64,000 nucleotides of DNA from Crotophaga sulcirostris. Taxonomy: Eukaryota; Chordata; Aves; Cuculiformes; Crotophagidae. The stretch spans positions 1,479,747-1,543,746 of the forward strand of contig VYZB01000096.1 in assembly GCA_013397455.1 (NCBI GenBank), read 5' to 3'. Below, piece after piece: positions 13,346-26,094 of this stretch. Positions within the stretch are counted from its first letter, which is position 1. Each line of letters starts with the position of its first letter. The notes under the pieces were generated by a model, which saw only the letters and a program-made list of their open reading frames with translations, was not told the origin of the DNA and searched no databases. Position numbers and translations under genes: made by a program.

Positions 13346-16300
13346 CTAACCTCATAGCCTGCATGGTCAGGAATATTCCTTCTATCCTTAATTCATCCCA
13401 ACAATTTAAATTCTAGGAAATTAGGACAGAGAAATGAAGCTCTCCCTCTAAATAGCTGAGGAAAAAGCAACAATCCTCAAACAATGTAAATGAAACTAAC
13501 CTCTGCCAAATATCATCCACCGACAATTCCTCTGTCACAAAACAGAACTGAACGAGGCTGTGACCATCTGCTCTTCATGCCCACAGGAGCATAAAGAGGC
13601 ATGAAATGCAGACGGTTCCCCAGTGGGCACTGCTGTAAAAAAAAAAAAACCCAGCCTGAGCCACGTGAGACTGTCAGGAACCTTCCACTCACATTCAAAG
13701 CAAAACAGAAACAGTTCTGAAAAATCTGCACGTGAAGTGGAAAACAGGTAACTCTAGCTCCCTTTATTCATGGCACAAAGTCTGAAACAGGAAGGAGTGT
13801 GAAACACCCACAAGAAGGCTGGCAGACATGGCTGTGGTGTGCTAAGTTGTGCCCAAGTTAGCAGAGCATAGCTCCATCATTGCCATGAGCCCTTGAGTCG
13901 GCCAGAGCCACGGGTCAGACCTGCCTCACCTGTGCTTTACAACCAGCACTCCAAAATGCCTCTGACATCTGCGGGGGTGACTCACCATGAGGCAAAACAA
14001 TAAGCTGGAACTAGGTAAGCACTTGCTGTCTATAAAGAAAAAACAGCAACCAAAAGAAAAACAGAGTTGCTGGAAGGAAAATGTTGAATGAGTAAGATCA
14101 GAAAAATAATCTCCCCCAACCCATTCTGGTCTCATGGAGGAAGGATCTTGGTTTTTGTTCATCAGCTTTTTGCTCCACATGGTCACCTAAGAAGGTTGCC
14201 TGCCTTCCACCATCTCAGAGGCTGAACTATGGTTATCTTTTTCCCCAGAGTCCCTCAGTCCATCCCCATGCTATGGGTTCCCTGTTTGTTGGCTCTCCCC
14301 TCTCCTCTATGCCCTATCCCAAATTCCCTGTGCTTCTCTCCACAGAGCCAACTCTTCCCATCCCCAGGCATGGAAACATGACCTGTTCAGCCAAGCAGAG
14401 GTAAATAGACACTCCTCTCTCCTGTCATGCCTTTTTTAATGAAACGTGTAGTACATGCTGTCCACAGGTAGGTGTGAGCATTCCTAACTTGTTTGTCACT
14501 CACATTTACTCACACAAGGACTTCTCCCTCAGGCACATGATCTTCCTAAATCCAAGATGCTGAAAGGGTACTGTCAAATAATACAACTGCAGATCCAGAA
14601 ATTGTTTGGCATCTGTGGTATTGGAATATTTCTTTTCTTCATAGTTACATTCAAAATTTCAGACTTAACTAGTCTTGCAAAGTCTTTTTCACCCCAAGAA
14701 TAATAAGCTTACATGAAGATACTCATTACTGCTTCCAATCTTGCTGCCAACTGCTCTTGAATTTGCCTTCATTCTTTGTAAATATTTGAAGGGCAGATAA
14801 CTCTTTGTAAACAAAACACTAGGCTTTCCCTGTTTGCCTTGGCTAGGATAAGTGTGTTTATGAATGTAGCTAAACTTCTGCTTTATGACTATAAAAAACC
14901 CTCAATACTCATCTTTCTGCTGATAAACACATTTTTTTTGTACTGGGAAGGACAACAGAAAAAAAAGCCAAAAAACCACCCCACTCCAAAGTAGTTTTGC
15001 AATATTCCTTAAGTTTCTCATCACTTTTGCATTACTTCCATTCATTCCCATGCCAAAAAGCAACCCTATATAATTCTGAAGTTGGCAGGGATTGTGCCTG
15101 AAAGGTCACAATATGTCCTACCAAATTGAGATGATGACTCTTCATTTATAGCCCACATACCCATTTCAGAAAGACTTACACAACTGTGAATCTATCTTAA
15201 AAGCAGACTTTGAAAGCTTACGTGTGTTATTCCTTCATTCCTCAGATTCTAACAATATCCTGGCTGCTCTAGCACCCATTGTGGTCCATTAGAAATTTTA
15301 ATGCTACTTGCAACATTGCTACGCAGTGACCACTGTCTGCAGACAACTAACAAAATCAAGAAACATCAGGCTTGATCTGCTTCATCAAAGTGCCCTAAAT
15401 CCAACCACGAGTGGACACCACAGCTTTGCCCCAGTTTCCCTATTGCACAGCAGGAGGGGCTGAGTATCATGGGCTGTGTCACAGTGAGACAGGAAGGAAC
15501 ACGAAGGACCTAGATGGTGTGCCCATGCTTGGTTTTTCAAAGTTCCTGGTTTCAGGCTGATGCCTCCCAAACCGTGGAGCCCAGTGCTAGGCTCTGCAGC
15601 TCCCTGCCCATGCAGCCACCCTGTGCTCTTCCAGCAGCAGTCACTGGGGCCGTGTGGATAAGCTGGTGTCTGAAAACGATCAGCAGTTGTGTGAAACATC
15701 CTTGAATACTGCAAGATGTGTGCTGTGAGCTACAAAATGCAGCTGTTTCATCTGTTCAGCCTCCACATCTATCACACTGCAGAGTCATTCAGAAAAACAT
15801 CCCACTGCACTGACTTGTCTCTTCTATTTAGGAAATACGTGGAAAACCTTTCTACTCCTCTTTGCAGTAAAGATATTAAATGTTAAAATCTCAGTTGTAT
15901 TATCTCTGGATGTTTCTGTGATCTTGGAAAACAAAATTCAGTGCCCCATTAATTATAAAATATAGCATTAAAAGAAATGATATGACAACAGTTTGACAAT
16001 ATCTGACCAAGTTGCAGAGATGGACACATCACATCTGTACATCTTTCTGCATATCCATGGACAAGATCGTAACAAGAGCATCAGTGACAGATGTTTGTCC
16101 ACATGGGCTCCTGCCAGTCTCCAAAGTATAAGTACTGCAGCTACTTACAGGGTCCTCCTAAAATATCATAAAAACCCAAATGACTTTTATGAGAAACAAC
16201 ATACCTACAGAAAAGGGAATCCAGTTTATCTCCAGATGCTTATTCAGCAAGATACAGTCCATCTGTACCTTATCTCCATGTTCAACAGCTGAATACTCCA

Positions 16301-19300
16301 GGGCTGTTGTGTGGATGTGTGATAATTTTAGGAAGACCTCAAGCTGACAAAACAAAGCATGGAGTCATTCAAATGTGCAATTTGTTTGTCTTGGTAGGAG
16401 TTTGGTTACCATACACATCGGGGAGCAATCCTTTCCCCACGTAGTCCCAGGGCCTGGGACATCACCTCTGAATTTCTCCCCACAGCAGAACACATTCCTG
16501 AATGGAGCTGTGAATTTATGATGCTCTTTCTGATAGAGTATCGAACCAAGTTAGACAGAAAAGGCTTCCTTGGGAACAAGCATCAGATTATTATCACAGT
16601 CAGCTAGGTATTAACACAGCTCAGGTAATTTGTTAGGGCATTTCTGTGACCTTTAACAGCGTTCTGCTGCTCCTGATTTGGATTGTCTGATCAGAGGTTA
16701 CAAAACATTAGTGTTTCAAATGGAGTTGCTATTTTCAGCCAGTAGTCCATCTATCAGCCTTCTTTGCATTTACCCTGCCTTCAGTAAATTCAGTAGCATC
16801 TGCAATTGACACCCACTGGGTTCTGCAAACGCTTGTTGGGCAATGTTCCACTGAAAATGCTCAATGGAAAATATCCTTGTAAGTATTTTAAAAGGGAGAA
16901 AATAGAGTGTGTGCAGACAGATTGTGGAATAAAAAAGGTTTTTTTTGCTTAGACACTACAATTATAATTAATTTGAAAGTGCACAGAATGATCAATGTTA
17001 GGAGCTAGTTTTGTATGGAAAGACCTTTAATCAACAGTTCTGGATTTACTCTTCCACATTGCGCTCCATCTTTTCTAGCAACTGAACGCATATGAGTTAA
17101 AAAAAAAACAACCTCACACACAGTGCAGCAGTCATTACATTTTATTATAGTATCTTTGAGTCATTACCATTTAGGGAAGGGGAGACACTTAATCTAAGAA
17201 CTGAAATTAATTTTGTTTATATTATCCTTCAAACTGGAAAACTACTTTGGAGTACCAAGATTATTATCACATTCCCAGAGCACATATAAATGTCACTTTC
17301 TGAAAGTCAAAGTTGGAAATGTAAACCACAAAAATCCAGTATTGCTACCACAACTTTTATTGCAGACACATATCTTTATACTCTAGCTATTACTGTTACA
17401 CTATTAGTCTGTTACTTCCTAAACATCTGCTGTGTGTTCAAGATACAAAAGAAGATGAGGTGTCTGCCTGGGGGGGTTATACATTTAGACAGACAATAAA
17501 TCACCCTGGGAATAGAAAGGAAGCATATTTAAGTCTTGTCATGAGGGGAAAGACTGCCCTGCTGTATTTTCACTGCTCTATTATAACCCACTGGTAGAAA
17601 CTCTATTTTGGAATAAAAGTTAACAGAGGGAGTTATTCCAGAATGCCTTTGAGAAGTGGTTATTCATAAATAGGCAGCATGTCAGGCCACTTCCACAAGG
17701 TGCCCCTCAGTGTCTGTGTACCTCTACGTGTGTGTTTATGTGCACATGAAAGGAGGATGAGACTTCTTTATTGACCAGGGACATCCAGATGGAATAGGAA
17801 CTGAGATCAGGAGCCAAAACCTGAATCTGAAAGGTCATTAACACTCTGTATGCTCTTTAGCTGAAAGCTGATACATGAATATTTTTAATTCCTGTTCTGA
17901 ATATCAAGGCTCATATGTGATGACAGGAGATTTAAAGTGGGGTTTTGAACGTGAAGCATGGAAATGTCACAGGGACTTTAAAAGCATTGCTCCTTGTTGC
18001 AAGACAGGCAACAGTTAAATGTTTTTTTTCATGGAGTGATTAAGACTTCTCTCTGTCACTCGTCTTTATATAATCTCACCACTACCCAGTGGTGGGCTGC
18101 AAGCACAGAAGCACATACAATCCTTGCTGCAATGCTGGGAGAGTGAATCTGAAGTGTGTGGGAAGAAGCGCTATGGAAAGTGTATCACACAGACAAAGTA
18201 AAGAAGGCAGCATGGGGAGGTAGAGATGGGCTAACGCCACCAGCACCCTAGAACCCCTAAATGTCCTGGTGAGATCCCATGCCAGTTTCTACAGTGCGGG
18301 AAAAAGGAGACGATGCTGCAAAGGGCACTTCTCCATGGTTAAGGTCTGCTTTTAATAACAGCTATTTTGTCAAGCAGAAAGGAAAGTAAACTAAATCAGG
18401 CTGGAGTTAGGAGAAAACTTTCACCCACCCAGATGGAGTTACATAAAGCTCTGGGTTTTTTTTGCAAATCACTTGCCAGCTCCAGGAAACAAATACTATT
18501 TAGAAAGGTCTTATTAGTCCTCACTATAAAGTTGAGGGCTTCAGATCATGGGACCACAGTGCCATGAAATCCATACTCCCAACACTCCTGGGAGTGTTGC
18601 CCAAACCTTCATCCCTCAAAAGGAAAGGGGTGGGAATGGATGACCGTTCCATCCACTTCCGGCATACACTTTAGTTTTGCAACAGTCTCCATACAGGTCC
18701 CCTAGAAGTTTCATTACTCTCACTTAGTAGCAGGGGATCTGATCTGCCTTGCAGCAAAGGTCTCCCCCTGCGTGTCACCTGCAATTGGTAATCCCTGGGA
18801 ACACACCAAAGTGCCTCCTTACAAAGCTTCGACACATCCATCACGGAGCATCCCATTTGCAGCATCCCATTTACTGTGAGGAGGAAGAAGATCCTCCTGC
18901 CCATGCCCATGTACACATCCTTCCTCCCTTCCCCCAGCCTTGCTGCTTATTTCTTTCAGGTTCCAGCAGGGAAAGACTTCACCTGTAAGGATGTTGTTAT
19001 CGCAGCACTGAAACATTTTTGAGCTGGCAGAGCAGCTGTGTGTCAGTCCTCACCTTCCACTTCCCTAAACGCTCTCCCTGACTTTTTCTTTCTACCTCAG
19101 AGTCAAAGCATGGATGTTTTCTCAATGAGACCCTGTGAGGAGGGAAGACATACAAGGAAAACAGGGCCGTCCGATTCCCAACCTGAGTTCTGGCAAGGTG
19201 GGTATGGTCCTCAGCCCATGTGTCCATTCCAACAGCCCATGCATGGAGACCCTCCCTCCCCACTGCATCCTGCCACTGGAAGAGCTCCTTCTGCTCCTGC

Positions 19301-21603
19301 ATGTGACCTGTATGAGGCAACTTTCCAGTGGTGTTTTCTGCAGACTTCGAACCACCACAGGTACTTCTGTGGCTGTTTGTCATGTCTGCTTCTCGTGTTG
19401 GCTTGTTGGAGGTCAGATAATGCCATCAGTTCAAGGCAGGCAATATCTTAAAATGCTGTGGCATGAAATGTAAATACTATTAACATTTCCCCTATTAAAC
19501 TACAGTTTTCTCTGTGCATGTCTAAGCATTTGGAGACTGGGTTCTGACCAATATCATGAAGTTGGAAATTGCTGGGCTGGGGAGTACCTGTCAGTAGGTT
19601 GTATGGGATGTCTCTAACAGGAACAACAGCAGGTCCCTGAGCGCAGTAGTTGCTTACTGAAGTTAAATTGCCTTGGGAAAATCAAGCTGAAAGAAGGGAG
19701 GGGACAGAAGGAAAGCAGAAAAACTTCCAGGAGCAAAATGAAGAGTTTCAAGGACAGGGTGAGAGTATGGAGGCTGGGGGGCAGTAGCACAGAAAAGAGA
19801 GAGCAGAGAAAGTAAATCAAGACCTGCTTGTGTACCTACCCAGGTACAGAGGGACTTCCAAGGGAAATGCAAGCTGTACCTTCAGGGCACTGCACTGCAC
19901 TGCACTGGGGAGGGTGTGTTGCTCTGGGTGCTCAGCACGCTGTCCTCACAGGAGGGCAACCTCCAGATATTCAGAACCTCTGCACAAAGCTGCTTTTTCT
20001 GCTTACAGTTGTCTCACTGCAAAATCTGTTTGAGTGGGGATTTTTCTTTATTCATTATGCTTTTACTTCCTTTTAAGACTGAAATTCCAGGATGGGAGAG
20101 GCTAATGAATGATGAAGGGTCATTAATCTTTCAAGGGAAAGAAAGAATGTGGTCATGGAGTGTCCTGAGCTGTGGGCTCTACAAAGGTAGAAATTGCATG
20201 AACACCCATCAGTCTAGAGCTGATTTATGTTCCTGGGTCTGAGGCTTGAATTTTATTTTCTCTCTTCATTGTAACCTCCCAAAAAGAAAAACAGAAAAAT
20301 TAGTGTTTATGATCTTTGATGTGAAAAATTCTCTCTGGCTAAAGATCAGTGCTGCAAGTAACAGTGGCTCTGGAGAAGTGCTGAGCGCATTGCACACAGG
20401 CCAGGTATGCGAGCAATCATGCTGCATTAGCTGTCAGGATCCAACAGCAGCACCCCAGCCCTTCAGGTCAATCCTAAGTCTTCTTCATTAGCCTTATCTT
20501 TGGCTTGTTTTGAAAATATAAAAATCTGTCTTGATCCAGAGGCCTCTGATGTTTCTGAGGGTGCTCTCATCTGTAGACCCCATAACAAGAGTTCACGTGT
20601 TAGTATGACTTTATGGGAAAACTCTCACTTAGATCTGTTCCCTATGTGCTAATTATTACTGGAACTCATTTTGCTGCTAAGTTTCAAGTTACACTTCAAG
20701 CACTAAAGGTTAGTAGGTAAGTAGAGAAAGCCATTAACAGAATCAGGAGATACAGGGTATGCAGTCTTTTTTTTAATATAGAGTGGGCCACATGCAGGCA
20801 AGTCATGTAGTTGCAACATAAGCACTCAAACTGTGCAGGAAAAGGAAAAATTGCAAATTTACTGAGAAAAAGAGAGGGAAGAAGATGTCTACATTTTTTT
20901 GAGTTGACTCCTATCTTCTCCCTGTTCTTTCTGTGCTGTGTGTGCTCTGGGTGGAAGGATGGAGGAGTTGGTGGCACTGTGCAACCTGTGTTGCACTTCA
21001 GCTCCTACCCTCACTGCACCTGCATCAGTCCTTGAAGAAGTCATGGGAGGAGGATGCCGGAAAGCAAAGAAAGAGCCTGAGGATACAGAGAACTAATAAT
21101 ACAGGAAAACCCTGGAAAGTGTGAAGTAAATACTTAATACAAAGCACAGAGTTGCCTCCCACTCTCAGCGGCTGTATCTCATGTTGTACTGTCTTTGATC
21201 ATAACCCAGGAGCTATGACATGCAGTAATCTACTTCTTCAGCTTCATTTAGGATTTACATGACATAGTCTTATCAAAATAGAACTATCGAGACTGCAAAA
21301 CAAACACTTAATTAAAACTGAATGTTTCTAATTAAATCCAGTAGGATGAACACGTTAGAGTGAAATGTCATTTCCAACGGTGTCCCTAGAAGTGACAAAC
21401 CTTAGTGGCTGTGAGGAACACACCCTGTGGAGCATCATGACACATGTTCACATGGTGGCTTCCCTGAGAGATACTTCCAGAAGCTGGAAAACCACACACA
21501 GCATGGCCTCCTGCAGCAGCATCCCTGAGCTGTCACCGCAGTGTGGTGGCAATTGTCACAGCTCGCACTATTTTGCAAGAGAACATTTGCAAGAGAAACT
21601 GAA
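13346..21603. other. Non-coding stretch, no gene recognised
   Basis: This looks like unique AT-rich sequence with scattered short frames. A 20-base perfect hairpin lies at 18580-18599, and a 5-base microsatellite (four units of a CACTG permutation) at about 19888-19907. Overlapping frames at 18.7-19.5 kb occur on both strands, which is typical of chance open frames in GC-richer DNA. I recognise no exon. Confidence 0.55.
18580..18599. repeat. Perfect short inverted repeat (9-base arms, 2-base loop)
   Basis: The arms CAACACTCC and GGAGTGTTG flank a TG loop. It is isolated, with no T run after it and no gene next to it. It may be a chance palindrome. Confidence 0.8.
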
Positions 21604-21604
21604 C

Positions 21605-22340
21605 GAATCATAGAATCATTCAGGTTAGAAAAGACCTTTAAGATCATCGGGTCCAACTGTTAACCTAATACTACGAAGTCCACCACTAAACCATGTCCCT
21701 AAGCACCACATCCACATATCTTTTAAATACTTCCAGGGATGGCAACTCAATCACTTCCCTGTGCAGCCTGTTCCAATACTTGACATACTTTTAGTGAAGA
21801 TAATTTTCCTAATAACCAGTCCAAACCTTCTCTGATGCAACTTGAGGCCATTTCCTCTTGTTACCTGGGAGACCAACACCCACCTTACCACCATATCTGC
21901 CTTGTTAGCCTTCCCCATGATTCTTACCGATAAACACTCAACCTTAGCTTTACCATCATCAAGCTCTAGACAATCAAAATGCTCCCTAAGAACAAAGCTA
22001 CCCCACCATCTCTCTTTCCAAGCCTATCCCTTCTGAAGGGTTTACAGTCAGAGGACTCCAGTTGTCTGAGTCATCCTGCCATGTTTCCATGATGGCAACT
22101 CTGTCACAGTTTTCCTACTGCACATTGGTTTCCATCTCCACATGTTTGTTGCCCACACTGCATACATTGCTGTAGATGCACTTCAGTTGGGCTATTGATC
22201 CCACCACCTTTCTGGAGGGAGAAGCCCTAATACCTATGAGACCATTCTCAGGCGCTTCCATGGTTTCTAACACATCAGTAACTCTTGTGCCTTTACTACT
22301 GCACGGATCTCCATTTCCTACCTCCACTGAGTTGGCAGAC
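21605..22340 (-). mobile_element. Internally deleted CR1 LINE (endonuclease piece joined to 3' end)
   Basis: On plus, this begins with the CR1 3'-terminal repeat 'aatcatagaatcatt', so the element is read on the minus strand. From 21605 to about 21888 it matches the C-terminal ORF2 and 3' UTR portion (VTRGNGLKL-like block on minus). From about 21889 to 22230 the minus strand instead encodes the start of the CR1 apurinic-endonuclease domain: AQLKCIYSNVCSVGNK, then after a stop VAIMETWQDDS (the family's ITETWWDDS block), then a DGGVALF block. The whole reverse transcriptase region is missing. A full CR1 would have over 2 kb between these parts. Stops and frameshifts show the copy is dead. Confidence 0.85.
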
Positions 22341-23879
22341 CAAGGGACCTCACTAGCACATCATCCCTCAGTGAAGGAAAAGAGAAAGAAAGGGGAAATA
22401 ATCTGGGGATGCCTTGCAATTCCAGCTGAATTCCTGTCTGCACGGGTGTCAGTGGGAATCCAGTCCGACTCTTGTAATCAGAAGCATTTAGATAAAAGTA
22501 GCAGGGGACAGCAGTTAAGGTTACCTAAATGTTCTTGTGCTAGCACTCATTTATCAGTTACACTTCGCTTTCTGACATTTTGACCTTTTAGACTGTACTT
22601 TAGGGTCACACCAGACAGAAAAGTTTATCTTGCATGAAAACTTAGGGTAAGAACAAGGAAATTATTTGCCCTTACAGAACTTATATAAACCTTTCTAAGC
22701 TGTTTTGTGCATTTGAGTACCTCTAACACACAATTTCCTTAGGACCTAAGAGTAGAGTCAGTAAGGTTTTAAAAACCAAGCAGCAAGGTACCGTGAATGT
22801 AGTTGAAAATCTAGTTTCCTGGAAAAAAACCCCAATAATTTAATAATACTATAGTAGGATGGTCCCAAAATCTGTTCTCAAGTGGTGATTCTTGCTGCCA
22901 GACGTGACCAGAGGTTGGTCCTCAGCAACTCGTACCTGGCTGCAACAGCTGCATGCACTGGGAGGTGCATTGCACTGTCCAGGACAACCTCTTCCAGGTT
23001 CAATAAATTAAAAGTCTTGAGCTTTTACTAGTGAAGAATGTAAAAACATAAATTAAACAAGCCAATTTTAGTGCACTGAGTTGGAACCTTGTTATATATA
23101 CATATACACATACCAATATATACCTTGTTCTTAGAACACAGGAGTGTGTTCATCAGCTAAAAGAAGTGATCAGCTGCAGAGATGGGGACCTAGGAAGGCC
23201 TTTGGGGTGGGGAGTGGGGATGCCTTCACAAATCCTTTCACAAAAATACCTGAAATTATGTTTTTCAAAAAAAATATATGATTCTGTTTGTAAAGAATCC
23301 ACAGCTGAGCCAGCTTTAGGAGGAATGAGTTAGAGGTGGTTGTTTGAATTTCAGGTGCTTTTTGTTCTCTCTCCTTGTTGATTTTTTTCATTGTTTTTTT
23401 GTAGAAATGCCCCTTTTTTCCTGTGCCAAGGCTGCTTCTGGCAGTGGCAGAGCTTAGGTCTAAGCCACCATGGCCAGAGTACATGGTACGGAGCACTGCA
23501 AGCCCTGATGGGAGGAGCCAGCTGTCTTGAGCAATGCTACGTTCAACATTTATCTCTAAAATCCATGGCTTGTGATGTACCAAATACTGATGGGCATGAC
23601 TGGAGGGCTGGGAAGGACTGCTGAGGCAGCATCCACCACAACCCATGGGGAAAGGCAAGAGCACCAAGGCTGGTCAGTTTATTCAGAATATTTTTCAAAC
23701 ATAAAAAACACAGTGGCAATGAGTTAACTTCTTAATATGTTTTTTTTGCATTGCTGGTGAGAAGAAAGTAAAGAGATTTTAACATAGTATGAAGGAAGGC
23801 TTGCACTAGAACAGCTAATGGCAAAGCCCTAGACTTCACTGCCTGGGCTAACAGTGACATCCATCACTGGATATTGGAT
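22341..23879. other. Non-coding stretch, possibly the 5' part of the adjacent CR1
   Basis: The first 100-250 bases may extend the CR1 on the minus strand upstream of its endonuclease region, but I cannot fix the boundary. The rest shows nothing recognisable. A minus-strand open frame of 165 codons at 23170-23667 has no family resemblance and runs through A/T homopolymers, so I do not call it. Confidence 0.45.
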
Positions 23880-23884
23880 TATCC

Positions 23885-24030
23885 TGCCAGGAACAGGCTT
23901 GGCTATCATGTCAGGATTGACAGGCACTTGCTACATCCTGCCTTGACCAGCAGGACCAACTGGGGTGATCTCTCAAGGTTCCTAGTGGTCTTATTCTTCC
24001 ATGCCTTGCAACTGTTTTTTTACCTTCTAT
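23885..24030 (+). mobile_element. Old CR1 3'-end fragment, sense orientation
   Basis: The order 'gacaggcacttgc', 'accaactggggtgatctctcaaggttcctag' and 'cttattcttccatg' follows the CR1 3' UTR phrase in which a 'gatgatctcyyaaggtcccttcca' block precedes the ATTCTATGATT tail. It is diverged and short. Confidence 0.5.
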
Positions 24031-24597
24031 CCCTTTTGCCCAAATAAAATAATGACAATCTTATTCATCACTGTTCACCTTAAGCTGCTTTATTTCTCCA
24101 TGAACTGCACTAAAATCCAGCCTCTATTGATCACAAATTTGCCAGCATATCAGTGGGACTTGATGACTCTGTACTGATTTATGCTGTATTTGTACCACAG
24201 AAAAGACTTGCAGCAAGATATTTATAGGAAGTCCATGTGTAGAAGAATATAGTTATGAACAGGAAACAGATTGAAGCCCAGAGTAAAACAAAACATGAAG
24301 AAACAGAGTTTATTCACATATCCTATAATATAAAGACCCACGATGCTGCCAAATGAAGCCAAATCCTTCCTTATTTTCAGCAACCAGTAGGCAGCAATGC
24401 CATGCATCCCCAGCAGGAAGGCAAGATTCGACCCATGACAGAGCCTGGAGTCAGCATGGGATGAACCATTGGGATGGAGTTACCTTCAACAGTTCCCATG
24501 GTCCTCTCCCCAAAATGTGCTGATCTATAATCTTCATCACCCATAGCAAATCTGGATGGAGCAGTAATGCATTTTGGCATCCCTCTCACATGCTCTG

Positions 24598-24668
24598 GTA
24601 CAATGGTTGAAGTGGGAAGGGACCTCTGGAAGTCATCTGGTCCAACCGTTCTATCCATTCAAGGCCAC
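24598..24668 (-). mobile_element. Short CR1 3'-end remnant, antisense to plus
   Basis: The sequence 'gggaagggacctctggaag' followed by 'ctggtccaacc' is the hallmark of the CR1 3' UTR read in reverse complement. The terminal octamer repeats are not clear, so only a remnant is left. Confidence 0.55.
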
Positions 24669-26010
24669 TCAGAGCAGACTGTCCTGCATCATGTCCAGCT
24701 GAGCTCGTTTCCTCATGCTTTTACTAATAAAATGTATTTTTTGTTGAGTCTGAGTAAAGTGCCTATCCAATCAAGATGTCTGAGGAAGATGTGTGGTGAT
24801 AAAGATTTAACAAGACTGAAGAGAAAATGCTATAAATGCTATATTCCTCATCCTGGTCGTATGGAGAATATCAGAAAAAGTCTGATAGGCTGCAAATTAA
24901 ACAAAAAAGTCACAAACACATTCAAATACATAAAATATAGGGAGGTGGAAGGAATGCCTTAAATAACATTCAAAACTGATTTTCGTTAAGCAGCAACTGA
25001 AATCACTGTTGATACAACACTGCAGGAGTTGGGCCTCAGTTTTTCTCAGATGGGTCTGGCCATTCTTTGAACTGTGCCTTGCTCCAAACTACTCTCTTTC
25101 AGACAGACAGGCTTTATTTGGAAATCAAAAGGGCACCAAGGTTCTTTCCTGAGCAATGGCTTATGCTTATTGTCTGGGATGGCAAATTTGTTAAGAGTCC
25201 CTAGCAGGGTCTTGGCCCAAACCAAGCAATAATCTCCGAAACAAGCCACACAACTTGGGAGCGAGTGTTGTTCCGGCAGGTGCTGTGGATGCAGCTCCAC
25301 ACCTGGGGTGAGATGCTAACAGTGCAGGTCCAGGCTGCCCCTTGTCACTTGACCTCAGAGTAGGTAGCAACCATGCACACGTTTAATTTTCTAGTGTAGA
25401 TACGGCCCAAAAGTCTAAGCTGGTGTGGTGAGCTTCACAAAGACGACAGGACTTACACAGCAACACAGTGAAAAATATTAATCACGAGGATGAGAAAGGT
25501 GGGAATTTCTGCATTTCTTTACTGTGAGTAGTTAATGATAGAACATTTTTAGAATGTCAAATATGGTTTCAAGACAAAAGAGTTAATGCAATAAACAGGT
25601 TTTGTGGGATATCATGCAAAGTAAACCTTAAAGGCTTCAAAATCGTGTTCTTTATGCCACAAAGACCTGGTGTGCAAATTATTTACTTTGTGGTGATGCA
25701 TTTGAAGAGCTTCCCAATGGCCACTGGAAAGAGCTGTTACCAAACTCAGCGTGGTTGCAGCGTTCCTTGGCTCTCAGCTAAACAACTCCAGCTTCACACT
25801 GACACCCTGCAGCATCAATGACTGGCCTGTTCTATATGCACACAAGTTGGTGATGTAGCCAAAACCAAAATTTGACTCATGGTATAATTTATTTTAGGAG
25901 GTATAAACCTACTCTTAATGAAAACTTAATGTTCTGAGACTCACAATTCTGTCCAAGTTTATAGAAATCTTTATGGTGGTGACATTTATTAGCAAAATAA
26001 CAGGTACAAC

Positions 26011-26094
26011 CTTGGTTATTTAGACCTAGCTACAATTATCTTAATGAGTCCTCTTGGTTACTTAGAGACAGTTAGAATTATCTTAATGAGCCCT
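26011..26094. repeat. Tandem duplication, 42-base unit
   Basis: Two adjacent 42-base units (26011-26052 and 26053-26094) start with CTTGGTTA and share the core AATTATCTTAATGAG. I count 35 matches of 42, about 83 percent. The first few bases of a third unit may follow. No other copy was noticed in the window. Confidence 0.85.
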
